From the NCBI GenBank assembly GCA_033961575.1, contig CM066733.1, forward strand, positions 66,710,921 through 66,774,920: a DNA stretch of 64,000 bases, written 5' to 3'. The notes under the pieces were generated by a model. That model searched no databases and was not told the DNA's origin. It saw only the letters and a program-made list of their open reading frames with translations. This DNA comes from Aselliscus stoliczkanus (Eukaryota; Chordata; Mammalia; Chiroptera; Hipposideridae). Shown piece after piece: positions 24,461 through 36,289 of the stretch. Numbering within the stretch: the first letter of the stretch is position 1; every line of letters starts with the position of its first letter. The position numbers and the translations under genes are program-made.

Positions 24461-24944
24461 TATATTTCTTCTTAATCTACATATTTTTGTAGTCCATAGA
24501 CAGGAAAATTGGAATAATCACTTAGTCACTGGACAGGTTGTAAAATGTTCAATGTTCAGTGTAAAATTATCAACAGACACACTCATAAAATTATATAAAG
24601 ACATTCTTAAGAATATAAGGACATCTTATAAATATAACTCATAAATTTAAATCCATCTATACATAATTATAAGAGAATGGAAATATACATTAATAGTAAG
24701 CCCTGAAAGACAATTAATTCTTCTACATTATTTTGGGAATAATATAAGCTCCTGTTCTTAAAAAGTAGACAATAGTGGAAGTACAACTTTCCTATCAGAA
24801 GTGAATAATAAGATGTACTTTAAAAGTGATTCAAAATGATATTTACCATGGAGTCTTTATGTCCTTAAGTACTCTAATCCCTCTATGCCACTAATTAAAA
24901 ATGTATTTCATATGACTAGAAGCAATTTATTTTTTTATGTTTTG
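24461..24944. other. Non-coding stretch, nothing recognised
   Basis: AT-rich flank between the MITE and the antisense L1. The 69-codon open frame at 24435-24644 begins inside the MITE and has no recognised domain. Confidence 0.4.
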
Positions 24945-25153
24945 TTTTTTAGATTTTTAAAATTATTATTATTATTATTAGTTACAGATGTACAAAACAA
25001 TGCAGTAGTTATCTTTTTCATCCCTTATAAAGTGACTACCCCTCCCCCCTCCATTATCCCCCACCCCCAAAATCATACATATCTATTACAATTCTATTGA
25101 CTACATCCCCACACTATATTCCACATCCCATGACTATATGTGTGTTAAATTAT

Positions 25154-26307
25154 TGTGGGAAGCTGACAGCCCCCCAGTGTCTGACAAGGCCACATTGCCC
25201 TGCTCAGCACTGGATATTAGGGGTCGTGCCTTATGGTTGGTCATGTAATATCTCCTGCCTCTATGAACCCATGTACCTTTCCTCCTATAGGAGACAGTAT
25301 ACTCACTGCATTTGTGGCAAGTTCCTGTGATACCCCAATGAGCTAACTACGCAGCCATAGATGGGTAAGATCTCCTAAAAGAGGGGAGACAACCCAAGCC
25401 AGGCGGTAGTTCCATGGGGGACCCCTGAACTGAGATATTGGGGACTCAAGCCCCTTGGAAACTGAGGCACAGACCTCTGAAAAACTCAGGACAGAAAACT
25501 CAGGACTGTGAGAAGCTGATGCACTTGCCTAAGGGCCCTGCTGTGAATAGTCTCCTTGAAGATTAAAAGTCTTCAGGCCATGAGAGTTCAGGGTAAGAGG
25601 CAGCTCAAAGACAGTTGCTGAGGATGGGTCTGTTAATTAGCCTTGTATGAATTCCTTTGCCAGTGCCTTGTTGAAGCAACAGATACTGACTGAAGCTTTG
25701 ACTGAGAAACAGATGCAGCCCTCTGTAGGATAAGAGAGGTGTGAGGCCCTTTTGATTGCTAGGTATTGTATTTACATATGAATAGATTTTAGATGCTTTC
25801 ATCCTAAACACAGCCACTGCTAGTCTTTTAGTATAGCTCAAGTATACTGTGAGTTTTATGATTGTGTTTAGCTAGGATTTAAGATAATTTCTAGATAGTC
25901 AAGATAACTATACATTCTTTAGGCAATATGTAAAAATATGTCAATCCTTAACATAAGATAGTCATGATAAACATTCTTTAGGTGACATACAGAAACTGAG
26001 TCTGGGTTTCATGGCAATTATCATAATAAAGACAAGGTAATCCTTTGATGGAAGAGTAAGTCAGTACACACTGGAGAGAGCAATTGCAGAGGAGAAAAGA
26101 CTGTGAAAATCTTGGAAACTACAAACCACCAAACCCATGTACATGAGTCCCTATAAAACGGATTTATTATTGCATTAAAGTGTGACACTCCTGAGAAACT
26201 CTTTCCGGTGTCTCCGCTCTCTGTCTTTCTCTTTCTTTTCTTTTTTCCTCGCCGACTCCATCCCACCCGAGGGAACCCCTGGACTCCGCGGAGGCTGGAC
26301 CCCCGCA
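25154..26307 (+). mobile_element. Solo LTR, possible class II-like ERV (copy 1)
   Basis: The element begins TGTGGGAAGC and ends CCCCCGCA, the TG...CA ends of retroviral LTRs. It is flanked by a perfect 6-bp direct repeat, AATTAT (25148-25153 and 26308-26313). The related L1 at about 11413 has a single uninterrupted AATTAT at the same place, which confirms the empty site. It carries a TATAAAA box (26152-26158), an ATTAAA signal (26174-26179) and a pyrimidine-rich U5-like end. No internal viral genes are attached. A 6-bp duplication is typical of betaretrovirus-like (class II) elements, but class was not tested by homology. A related copy lies at 62681-63840. Confidence 0.92.
26152..26158 (+). 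promoter_or_regulatory. TATA box of the solo LTR (copy 1)
   Basis: TATAAAA lies about 150 bp before the LTR end and is conserved at 63667-63673 in copy 2. It would mark the U3/R promoter region. Activity cannot be judged from sequence. Confidence 0.65.
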
Positions 26308-28797
26308 AATTATAGTCAACATCTAATATTATTCAGCAGCAGCTTCAGATGTATATTGCAGTGGTCAGGACACTACACCGTCTATGAAGTGGTCTTTCTG
26401 ATCCCCTAAAGAAAACATTTACAACATTACTGATTATATTCCCTAAACTGTCTCTTCTGTCTGTGCAGTAGTATTGTATTACCAGTTTATGTTGCCTTGT
26501 CCCTTCCTCTTCTCCCTCATGCCCATTCCAGTCCCATCTAGCCCTCATCAGTTTTTTTCTTTGTGTCTCTTAGAGTATTTCTGTTTACATTGCTCATTTA
26601 TTCAGTTCTTTAGATTCCACATATGAGTGAGATCATATGGTATTTGTCTTTCTCTGTCTGACTTATTTCACTTAGCATAATGTTCTCTAGGTCCATCCAT
26701 ATCATTGCAAATGGTATGATTTCTTTCCTCTTTATAGCTGCGTAATACTCCATTGTGTAAATGTACCACAGTTTCTTAATCCAGTCATCTACCGATGGAC
26801 ATTTCAATTGTGTCCAAGTCTTGGCTATTGTAAATAGCGCTGCAATAAACATAGAGGTGCATATATTTTTTCGAATTAGTGTCTTGGGTTTTTCAGGATA
26901 AATACCTAGGAGTGGAAATGCTGGGTCAAAAGGTAGTTCCATTTCCAGCTTTTTGAGATACCTCCATACTGACTTCCATAGTGGCTGCACCAATCTGCAA
27001 TCCCACCAACAGTGCAACAGGGTTCCCTTTTCCCCACATCCCCGCCAGCACTTGTTGTTTGTTGGTTTATTGATGATAGCCATTCTGATCAGTGAGGCTG
27101 AACATTTTTTCATATGCCTGTTGACCATCTGTATGTCCTCTTTAGAGAACTGTCTCTTCATATCCTCTGCTCATTTTTTAATTGGGTTGTTTGTTTTTTT
27201 GGTGTTGAGTTGCATGAATGTTTTATAAATTTTGGATATTAACCCCTTATCAGATATATCATTGGCACATATCTTCTCCGATTCAGTAGACTGCCTTTTT
27301 GTTTTATTGATGATTTCCTTTGTTGTGAAAAAACTTTTAAGTTTGATATAATCCCACATGTTCATTTTTCTTTTACTTCTCTTGCCGGCAGGGATGTATC
27401 AGTAAAAATATTGCTCAGGGTAATGTCTGCAAATTTACTCTCTATGTTTTCTTCTAGGAGTTTTATGGTTTCAGGTCTTACATTTAAGTCTTTAATCCAT
27501 TTTGAATTTGTTCTTGTATATGGCGTAAGGAGGTGGTCCAGCTTCATTTTTTTTGCATGTGTCAGTCCTATTTTCTCAGCACCATTTATTAAATAAACTA
27601 TCTTTACCCCCGTATAAATTCTTGCTTCCATTGTCATAGATTAACTGTCCATATATGCATGGATTTATTTCTGGGCTCTCTGTTCTGTTCCACTGATCTA
27701 TGTGCCTGCTTTTATGCCAGTACCATACTATTTTGATTACTGTAGCCTTGTAGTATGTTTTGATATCTGGTAGCGTGATACCCCTGACTTTGTTCTTATT
27801 TCTCAGGATTGCTGAGGCTATTCAGGGTCTTTTATGGTTCCATATAAATTTTAGGATTATATTTTCTATTTCTGTGAAAAATGCCCTTGGTAGTTTGATA
27901 GGAATTACATTGAATCTATATATTGCTTTAGGCAATATGGACATTATAACTATATTAATTCTTCCTATCCATGAGCATGGTAGGTGTTTCCATTTATTTG
28001 TATCTTCTTTTATTTCTTTCTTCAGTGTCTTATAATTTTCTGAGTACAGATCTTTCACTTCTTTGGTTAAATTTATTCCTAGGTATTTTATAGTTCTTGA
28101 AGCAATTGTAAATGGGACAGTTTTCTTAATTTCTCATTCCGTTAGTTTATTAATGGTATATGCAAATGCAACTGATTTCTGAATATTGATTTTGTATCCT
28201 GCTGCCTTACTGAATTCATCTATCAGTTCCAATAGTTTTTTGATGGTGTCTTTGGGGTTCTTTCTATATAGTATCAAGTTATCTATATATAATGACAATT
28301 TTACTTCTTCCTTGCCAATTTGGATACCTTTTATTTCATTTTCCTGTGTGATTGTTGTTGCTAGAACTTCCAGAACTGTGTTGAATAAAAGCGGACAAAG
28401 TGGACAGCCATGTCTTGTTCCTGATCTTAAGGAAAAAGATTTTAGCTTTTCCCCATTGAGTATGATGTTAGCTGTAGGTTTATCATATATGGCCTTTATT
28501 ATGTTGAGATATGATCCCTGTATTCACACTTGGCTAAGGGTTTTTAACATAAATAGCTGTTGGATTTTGTCACATGCTTTTTCTGCATCTATTTATATGA
28601 CTATGTGATTTTTATTCTTCATTTTGTTGATGTGGTGTATCACATTAATTGATTTACGGATGTTGAACCAGCCTTGCGTACTAGGGATAAAACCCACTTG
28701 TTCACGATGTATGATCTTCTTAATATATTGATGAATTCTGTTTGCTAATATTTTATTGAGAATTTTTGTGCTGTCTTTATCTGGTTTTGGAATCAGT

Positions 28798-29310
28798 GGT
28801 GGGGGTGGGGTAGGTAGTCTTACTCTGCAGCCTCTTCTGGGGCAGAAATTCTCGACCCCCTGTGGGTAGGAATACATCTGTAATCTGCCCCTACTGCTCC
28901 ATTCAGGGGTCAGTTTATGACTCTGGCTTGGCGGGGGCCAAGGTTTCTGAGGGTTCATGGGGGTGGGTTTTTATTTCTGTGGTTGTTTTTTTTTTTTTTT
29001 GCTTTCTGTCCAAGAGAGGAGGGAAAAAAAACAACAAAAAAAACCTAACAAACAAAAAAAACCAGTCCCAACACTGTTTTGAGCTAAGGCCTTTGCGTCA
29101 TACGCTCTAGAGGAGTTCCTGCTGCTCTCCTGGAGGGACTGCTGGGGTTTAGGGGACTGTGTGCACCCTGCGGCGGCTCAAATCTCCCGTCTGGCTCTCG
29201 GGGACTTGCGTCTCCGTTCGGCATGCGCTGCATCTCCCCGGGCGAGTATTCTTTCTTCCCCTGCTCGCCTGGTTTCAGGCTTCTGCCTTGGAACTGGGCA
29301 AATGAAATAA
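28798..29310 (-). mobile_element. CpG-rich L1 5'UTR-like block, antisense
   Basis: This block follows the antisense ORF2 end at 28797 without a gap. Positions 29160-29250 contain about ten CpGs in 90 bp, unusual for this AT-rich window. An A/T homopolymer stretch lies at 28980-29070. L1 5'UTRs are GC- and CpG-rich, and the position upstream of ORF2 in L1 orientation fits, so I infer a 5'UTR joined to ORF2 by an internal deletion that removed ORF1. The open frames here (82 and 76 codons) have no recognised domain. An unrelated CpG-rich repeat is possible. Confidence 0.45.
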
Positions 29311-30540
29311 ACATACACTCTCAGGAAATACAGAGAATCCCAAACACTTTTTGTCTTTCCGTGTTAGTTGGCCCCATCATTCACCATGAAGGGACACGAA
29401 GCCTGTAATTTCAATCTTAGATACAGATGAATTTTATCACTTGCTTCTGTAATGTACTGATGAGATACACTGATTCATAGCCGACACACCTAGCATCTCA
29501 CATGTCATCCCACAGGTCACCCTGGAAGAGCAAAAGAGTCCCCCATGCTAAATTTGGTTCAGATGTCGAGATCTGACGCCACATACATACACACACACCA
29601 AAAGTCTAAGAAAAGATTTATGACTTACATAACTGAGGTCTATGAGGAGAGCAGGACAAACCTCTCAAGCATGTTCAAAATGGCTCAAAAAAGCAAGAAA
29701 AGGAGACTGGCCTGAGTTTTTACTCTGGTTAGGAGATGGGGCCTGGGGTAAGAGGCTCTGCATTCAGTCAGAGGCTTGTATTGTTTGAATCCCCCTTTGT
29801 TACCAAAGGAGGGAGCTTTTTGTCAGCTAGCCCAATTGTGGGGCAGAGGAGAAGTAAGGGTCAGCTTAAAAATGGTCATAGCCAAATCAAAAAATGGAGT
29901 CAGAATTGTCATTGAACAGACCAAGCAATGGATCATGTGACCTTATGACATAAAACTTTATTATTATAAAAATTATAGAAGTTATCATAATAATCCTTGA
30001 TCCCATCTATATAGCACCTTCATTTTCATACCTTATCCAAAATGACAATTTTGCTGCTCCCTTTGCTTATTCTCTTACGAGCAAGTCAATAAAATATGAC
30101 ATGCTTGAGACAAATTTGTCTAAGAAATTTTATTATTGGCAAGTTGTGTTTTTGTTTTTTTAATTCACTTAACTATTTGTTGTTCTCCTTCACTACTTCT
30201 CAAACTAAGCTAGACATTGTCAAGTGAGAGAGGAGCCCAAAGTTAAAGCTGAAGAGGTGGGCATGATTTTGCATATAATAATGAGAAGCTGAGATTTTTC
30301 TCTTAAATAGTTTTTAAGTCAGAGAATACATTTTAACACAGGAAAGATATAATCATATTTATAAACTAAAAGTTGATTTTTATAACAGCATGAAGAAGCA
30401 TTTGAAGAAGCTAAGTGGAAGATCAGACCTAAAATAAGATAATTGATAAAATATAATGAATACAAATAATATTTGGGACATAAAAAATAAAAGAATTAAT
30501 ATAGGGAAGGGGCATGAGGACTATTTTTACAAAAGAAGGA
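29311..30540. other. Unclassified repeat-like stretch
   Basis: No gene is supported. Segments around 29660-29960 carry phrases seen in class I ERV LTRs ('aaaatggctcaaaa', 'aaaatggagtcagaa'), and 30180-30430 resembles an old interspersed repeat. I cannot assign families or ends. Confidence 0.35.
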
Positions 30541-30915
30541 ACTAGGAGGTTGGATGCCAAGCCTGCTGCCTGTGTGCTGAGGCCATCCAAAGCCTGTTGA
30601 GCAGAGATTCTGTTATGGCCATTCTCGTAATTAAACCTGTTATAAACTAGCCACAGTCTGTACCTTTCAAAAATTAAAGGCAAACCTGCCCCTATTCTTC
30701 TTGTACCTTTCAGACATTCCCCATACCAAGAACTTTTCCATGGAAACAAGAAACACAAATAAACCCTACCTGGACTGGCAAAGGGGGTCGCTCTTCCCCT
30801 ATTAGAGACCACCACTTGGTCTGTGGGTGGCCTGTTTTTTCTTACTCTGCCAAATAAACTTACTCTCACTTTAAACTCTATATTGGCTCAGGTTTGAATT
30901 CTTTCCTACATGAAG
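30541..30915 (+). mobile_element. Class-I-like ERV LTR
   Basis: The segment has the layout of a gammaretrovirus-like LTR: a U3-like GC-moderate part, an AATAAA polyadenylation signal at 30853-30858 in a 'ctgccaaataaac' context, then a short T/C-rich U5-like region ending 'ctttcctaca'. It is followed by 'tgaagccaagaacc', wording often found just after class I LTRs. The exact ends and family name are not established. The 146-codon minus-strand open frame (30429-30869) is an LTR shadow. Confidence 0.6.
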
Positions 30916-31068
30916 CCAAGAACCTTCTTAGCCCAGGGCCTGAGTCTTCACGCTGAGTTATTCACGTCGCTGATATCAGAATCCTGAAGAGGAAAAAGTT
31001 TTATTTGACTCTGGCTTGGATTACTTGGCCACTGCAATAAATGCATATGTAAATGTATAAATATATAA

Positions 31069-31171
<103 letters not shown>

Positions 31172-31224
31172 GCTGTCTTGACCCAGCTTTGAGGCCCTGG
31201 TTAGAGGCTGGTCACTTCCCTTCT

Positions 31225-31540
31225 TGAGCAACTAAATTCACACCCCAACTACTTCCTATCAGGCTCTCTAAATCTGTGGCCACCTGCCCTAGTTGCCCCA
31301 GAGCAAGAACTCACGCTAATATATTCAAATTACCCAATCCACAAAAATCCCTTCAAAAGCCCACCTGCTTAGCCTACCTAAACTGCCCCCTACAGCTCAA
31401 GCATGCTGTTCCTCTGTCCTCAGGTGCAACCTTCTCTGTGGTCCCACCTGGCAACTTTTATTTGGGGCTGTAAGTAATGAAAAAGTCTGCTTTTCATCTA
31501 CCTGTGTGCCAGTGTGTTGTTTCCTGCCATCAGAAGTATC
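31225..31540 (+). mobile_element. Possible second LTR-like segment
   Basis: The C-rich text followed by 'tttggggctgtaagtaatgaaaaag' like wording and a 'ttcctgccatca' end resembles the 3' part of a class I LTR. It lies about 300 bp after the LTR-like unit at 30541. They could be two ends of a heavily deleted provirus or independent insertions. Confidence is low because ends and flanking duplications are not resolved. Confidence 0.35.
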
Positions 31541-34500
31541 TTAAAATCTTGTAAAGCAGTCATTTACCCCAATGAGGAACTAAGAGGGGACACACATTTT
31601 AAGGAAAAGAGTATTAGTTTAGTTTTCATCATATTGCATGGGAGGTGCTTGCGGGGTGGGCAGATGAAGATGTACAACATGCAGTTGGATATTCAGTTTA
31701 GATGTTAAGGAATACCTGCCCTAAGGAGAGAGAATTTGGAATTATTTGCCCTCAGATGGCAGCTGAAAACATGGATGCAGATGCAATTGTTCGGGAAATG
31801 AGTTTTAAGTGAAAAGAGCCTGAACATTAAATCCTGACTGGGAAGAGCAAGAATCATTTATATACTAGACATGTCAGTTATGGTGAATGCCATACTCATA
31901 GTAATTTATACAGCTCTCAATGGAAACACACAAGCAAAGGATGCACCTAGCACCAGAAAAATCTGTGTCTTTATGTCAAGCCTAATGAAGAATTTGGAAA
32001 ACAGCAGGAACTGACATCTCTACCTCCTCCCTCCAACTAAGTCAGCTAACACATAGGTTTGACACTAATTTGTTATGTATGAGAAAAAAAAAGTGCTCAT
32101 CCTACCTGATACTGGCTTTTAGAAATTTGTATTGGGACACATGTAGATTGAGCAGTTAGCATTGGGTTCTGAAGTAGAATAGGAAACTATATGGTGATGA
32201 TTCCCAAGCTGTGCTTAAGCAATTCACTTACAGGAGCTGAGATACCAAATGGTTGGCTTTATCCATAGTTGGGCTTCTATCACATTGATATGACGGAGAG
32301 ATAGGTGTTGAATGGTGCCAGGGTGTAGTAAAATGAGGTATTTTAGGGTCTATGATGGATAGGTAAGAGATATAAGTGAAAAAAAATAACTGAAAGTCAT
32401 GGAGAAAGTGTCAATATAATTAGAATGGCAGTCGTGTTTGCATTGGCCTCACAGTTGGGGCGGCAGTATGCTCCTGTAGGGAGGGAAATGCGATGCAGAA
32501 TGGGAGCCATAGCAGAGAATTAGGAAGAGGAATATGCTTACTGCAGGCCTTGATGATTCGAGTTTGAAAGGTTTAATAACCTTCGGTTGAATGACTGCCT
32601 AAAGAGGTGTTTCTACAGTGGGAAGCAAAAATTCAGTAAAGTAAAATTGAAGGTAGAGGATTATTTCTATAAAAAGGATGAAAATAAAGTAGAGTTGTTC
32701 CTTGATAAATGGGACAGTGTGAATGTCTAGAGAAAATTTCATATTAGTAAATGAGCTGAAGATGGAAGGAAGATAATGTGAAGGCAGAAGTGAGAAAGAA
32801 TACACAAAATTTGGGAGCTTACATTTTGTGGAAACGACTGAGGAGACAGGGATAAGAGATTTTGAACAACTTAACTGTTTTAAAATCCTAAGTAATATTT
32901 TCGTATAAAGTTTTTTCTGGCTGTGAAACTAATCTAGGTCTCCAGATATTGGAAAGGCATTGGATATAATTGATAGCCACACAGGGTTTGGGAAGGTAGG
33001 AATTAAAGGAAGACTATCTTCTTAGAAGCACAGGGTATCTCCCACAGTTAATTAAAGTATATGTCTTTCTTAGGTCCTTGAAATGGAATAGGTCACTTCT
33101 GAACATTTGTTCCCTTGCTGGGAATTTCTACTTTGGACTGAAATGTAGCATCCCTCAAATAAACCAAAATTAAGTGACTAATAATGAGGACACAGGAGCT
33201 TGATGTTGTCGTATGTGCTGCCATGGCCAGAGCTAAGAGAATCATCATCAGGGAATTACTTAAGGCAGAATTAGATGTCAGCCATCCATTTATAATAAAA
33301 ATTGAAGTTGAGTAAAAAAAATATGCTTAATATGCCAATTTACAAATGTGCACCCATGCTATACTTCAGCTTATGTTTAAAAGAAGATAGCTTAGTTTCT
33401 TAAGAAATTCATAGAGCCACTAATAATTCCTAAATGATGAATGAATGACTAAAAGTAAGTTAATTATTGACTAAAAGTAAGTTAATTATTTTGCCATAAA
33501 GTAAGGAATACACAATATTCGTCACTAATTAATAGGCATTATTTACAAAATGTGGGATATTTGAGAGGCCAAACTGAAGTAACTATCAAATTTAAAAATA
33601 TTTTCCACCTAATACTTAGTAAATTATTAAATTTATGGCACTATATTGAATAAGTAAACCTCCAATTCATTAAGTGTCATGATTGTTTGATCTAATAAAT
33701 TTGATAAGCCCGTATAATGTTATGAAAATAATATTTGTATTATAAAACATAGAAATAAAGATTATATCAATAGAATTCTATTAATTTAGAATTCCTAAGA
33801 GCTGTAAAACTATTGATGAATGTTAGATACAGATAAAAATTTTGAACTTTTTTATATTTCATGTTTTAATAGGAAATAACTAGATCATAGGAATCAAGGG
33901 ATCTGACTTTAAATACTATCTTATTTCCTAATAAAATTAGATATATGCCCTACACCAAGTCAGTTAAGCTACTAGTACCTCAATATTTCCCTCAGATATA
34001 AATATCATTAACTTCCTCTCCCAATTATTATTTTCATTTAGCAAACATTTGTTGAGCAAAAGCTGTACACCTGTCACTATGCTAGCTTTGGGGTTATAAG
34101 ATGACTGATTGTGGTGGTAGTCTGGAAAATCAAAACACGTTTGTAAACTAGTAAGCACAACACTAAGTTAGAACCAATAATTTAAGCAACCATAACAGAT
34201 AATTGAGGCTAACAATAAATTCTACTTGGCAAAATCGGAAAACTCTTCATAGAAAAACAAGCACTTCAATAGAATGCATATGGTGAAGCATCTGATCAAA
34301 GTAAGCAAAATTGATTTGTTATGGTGACACTGTATTAATTGGTTGAGGGTAGCTTTGGGAAAAGCTTGAAGGCTGAGATGTCTATTAGATGGTCATTACA
34401 ATTGTCTCAGAAAATATTTTTTTTAATTTTTGTTATTCTCAAGTTTACAAACTTTCAGTCATTCCCCCAAAGCCTATGAAAGGGAAGCCATATTTCTTGT

Positions 34501-34652
34501 GACAACATTCTACTCTCCATGATTTGGAAAGCTGCCTTTTTCCATTCTTAATTCTCAACACACAATGGCCCACATGCAAAGATACTACCATGATCACAAA
34601 CTAATCTTTTCTTCAAAATCTTAATACCTATAGGGGGAAAGGATTACTTATA
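31541..34652. other. Long non-coding stretch with old repeat-like text
   Basis: No gene is supported in about 3.1 kb. Positions 31560-31860 and 32150-32800 look like diverged ancient repeat sequence that I cannot name. A perfect 22-bp tandem duplication lies at 33446-33489. An L2/MIR-like phrase lies near 34040-34100 ('caaacatttgttgagca'). Confidence 0.4.
33446..33489. repeat. Perfect 22-bp tandem duplication
   Basis: Two identical 22-bp units at 33446-33467 and 33468-33489 (unit starts TGACTAAAAG and ends TTAATTAT). No third copy is present. It is probably a simple slippage or end-joining duplication. Confidence 0.97.
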
Positions 34653-35032
34653 TGTGATGGGTTGAATTCTGTCACTCCCAAAACATACAAACTTCCCCAA
34701 ACTTCAGAATGTGACCTTATTTGAAAAGGGGATCACTGCAGATATAATTAGTGAAGATGAGATTATATTGGAGGAGGGTAGGACCCTAATTCCATATGAC
34801 TGGTGTCCTTATAAGAGGAAGGCCGTGTGATGACAGAGGAATGAACACCAAATATTGACAGCAACACCAGAAGCAAAAGAAATTCTCCCCTAGAGCTTTC
34901 AAAAGAACATGTCCCTGTCAGGAACTTCATTTAGGACTTACAGCCTCCAGAACTTTGAGAGGATACATTTATATTGTTTTAAGTCATCTAGTGTGTGGTA
35001 CCTTGTCACAGCCGCTCTAGGGAACTAACACA
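34653..35032 (+). mobile_element. MLT1-type LTR (ERVL-MaLR), sense
   Basis: The order matches MLT1A/B LTRs: 'gggttgaattctgtc', 'cagaatgtgaccttattt', 'gatataattagt', 'atatgactggtgtccttataag', 'cagcctccagaactttgagag', 'gtggtaccttgtcac', and the terminal 'ctagggaactaacaca'. The copy is nearly complete and of solo type. Confidence 0.88.
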
Positions 35033-35259
35033 CTGTCCCTTTAGGAACTCCAATAACCTAGCATTATATATTTTTTGCAAGTGTAGGTTGACACATTTTA
35101 TTATGTTTATTATGATCCCTCTGGATCCACGAGGAAAGTCTTATCATTTTTGATGCCAAAGGAAAAAACCATCAACTGCTGTTTTTCACTTTCTGTGACC
35201 TTGATTTTACTCACTCCAATGTGTCTGATTTAAGGATAGCCTTCATCAGAATCCAAAAC

Positions 35260-36150
35260 TCTGCTCATCTAAAACATCATCAGGAAAAAAGGATAGAAAA
35301 GCCACAATCTGGGAGAAAATATTAGCAAAATCTATATCTGAAAAAGAACTTGTATGAAAACATATAAAGAATTATTAGAACTCAATAGTAAGTAAGGCTA
35401 TAACCCAGTATAATATAAGCAAAAAATTGAACAAACTCTGTACATAAGCACTTATTCATTAAGCATAAGGAAAGATGCTCAACTAAACTGGTTCATTAGG
35501 ACAATACAAATGAAAATCACAACAAGATGCCACTACACGCCCCTTTGAATGGCTAAAATTAAAAAGGTTGAAAATACCAAACGGATAAGAGGATGTGGAA
35601 TAATGGGAGCTTTCATACATTGCTGAGATAGGGTAAAATATTACAACATCCTCGGCAAACTGTTGGCAGTTTCTAGCTGGGTAAATAGCAGGTTTAATCA
35701 TAATAAACAAAAACTGGAAAAAATGCAGAAATCCATTTACAGGAAAGTGATAAACTATGTCATCTTCACAAAATGGAACACTACCCAACAACGAATAGCA
35801 ATAAACTACAGATGCCTGCATCAGTGCAACATGGATCAACCCCAAAAATGTTATGCTGAGTGAAAAAAGGTAGACACAAATTCTATATATAAGGAATTGA
35901 AGAGTCAGGAAAATGAATCTATACTGATAGATAACAGTATATTATTATACTGGGGTGAAAAGTAGATTAATGGAAAAAAGGAATGCATAAACTTTCTAGG
36001 GTGATGGGAATGTTACAATCTTAATGTTCATTTGTAAAAATTTATAGAAAGGTACACTTAAAATATGTAAATCAGGTATAAGATAAATAATGTATAAATT
36101 ACACAGAGTTTATTGTCACATCAATAATAAAACAATCATGATTAATTGAA
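35260..36150 (+). pseudogene. L1M/HAL1-like ORF2 3' fragment, sense
   Basis: Old L1 wording is clear: 'acaaatgaaaatcacaacaagatgccactac', 'gaggatgtggaata', 'ttcacaaaatggaacactacccaac', then the terminal 'ctttctagggtgatgggaatg' and 'gtacacttaaaatatg' typical of L1M 3' ends. The reading frames are broken. The plus-strand 66-codon and minus-strand 120-codon open frames are by-products. Confidence 0.75.
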
Positions 36151-36289
36151 ATAAAACAAAGCAAATAAATGGAAAGAATTTCATTTTAAAAAATGCCCTC
36201 CAGTTGTTGGAAAAAAGAAAGATGAAGTACAAAGATGTTAAAATTTTAAATAATGCAAATTTGCTGGCATACAGTGAAATATAAATTAT

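Larger units (their letters stand above)
24945..28797 (-). mobile_element. Antisense L1 (3'UTR plus ORF2), split by a solo LTR
   Basis: Read on the minus strand this is an L1 in order: RT region, C-terminal domain, ORF2 stop, 3'UTR and a degenerate tail at the left. The 183-codon frame at 26610-27161 is the ORF2 C-terminus (a cysteine/histidine-rich segment, then the [15 protein letters not shown] motif and [11 protein letters not shown] end). Further ORF2 pieces are open at 27171-27365, 27362-27637, 27822-28058 and 28593-28958. The RT catalytic FADD reads YIDN (28278-28289, minus strand), so it is inactive. A solo LTR (25154-26307) interrupts the 3'UTR. About 45 bp of RT-proximal coding sequence is missing near 28768. 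Confidence 0.9.

Noticed and set aside
26610..27161. 183-codon minus-strand open frame as a host gene
   Set aside because: It is the C-terminal part of L1 ORF2, recognisable by [15 protein letters not shown] and the terminal [11 protein letters not shown].
28186..28608. 140-codon plus-strand open frame
   Set aside because: It is the antisense shadow of L1 ORF2.
30429..30869. 146-codon minus-strand open frame
   Set aside because: It is antisense to a class-I-like LTR with no recognised domain.
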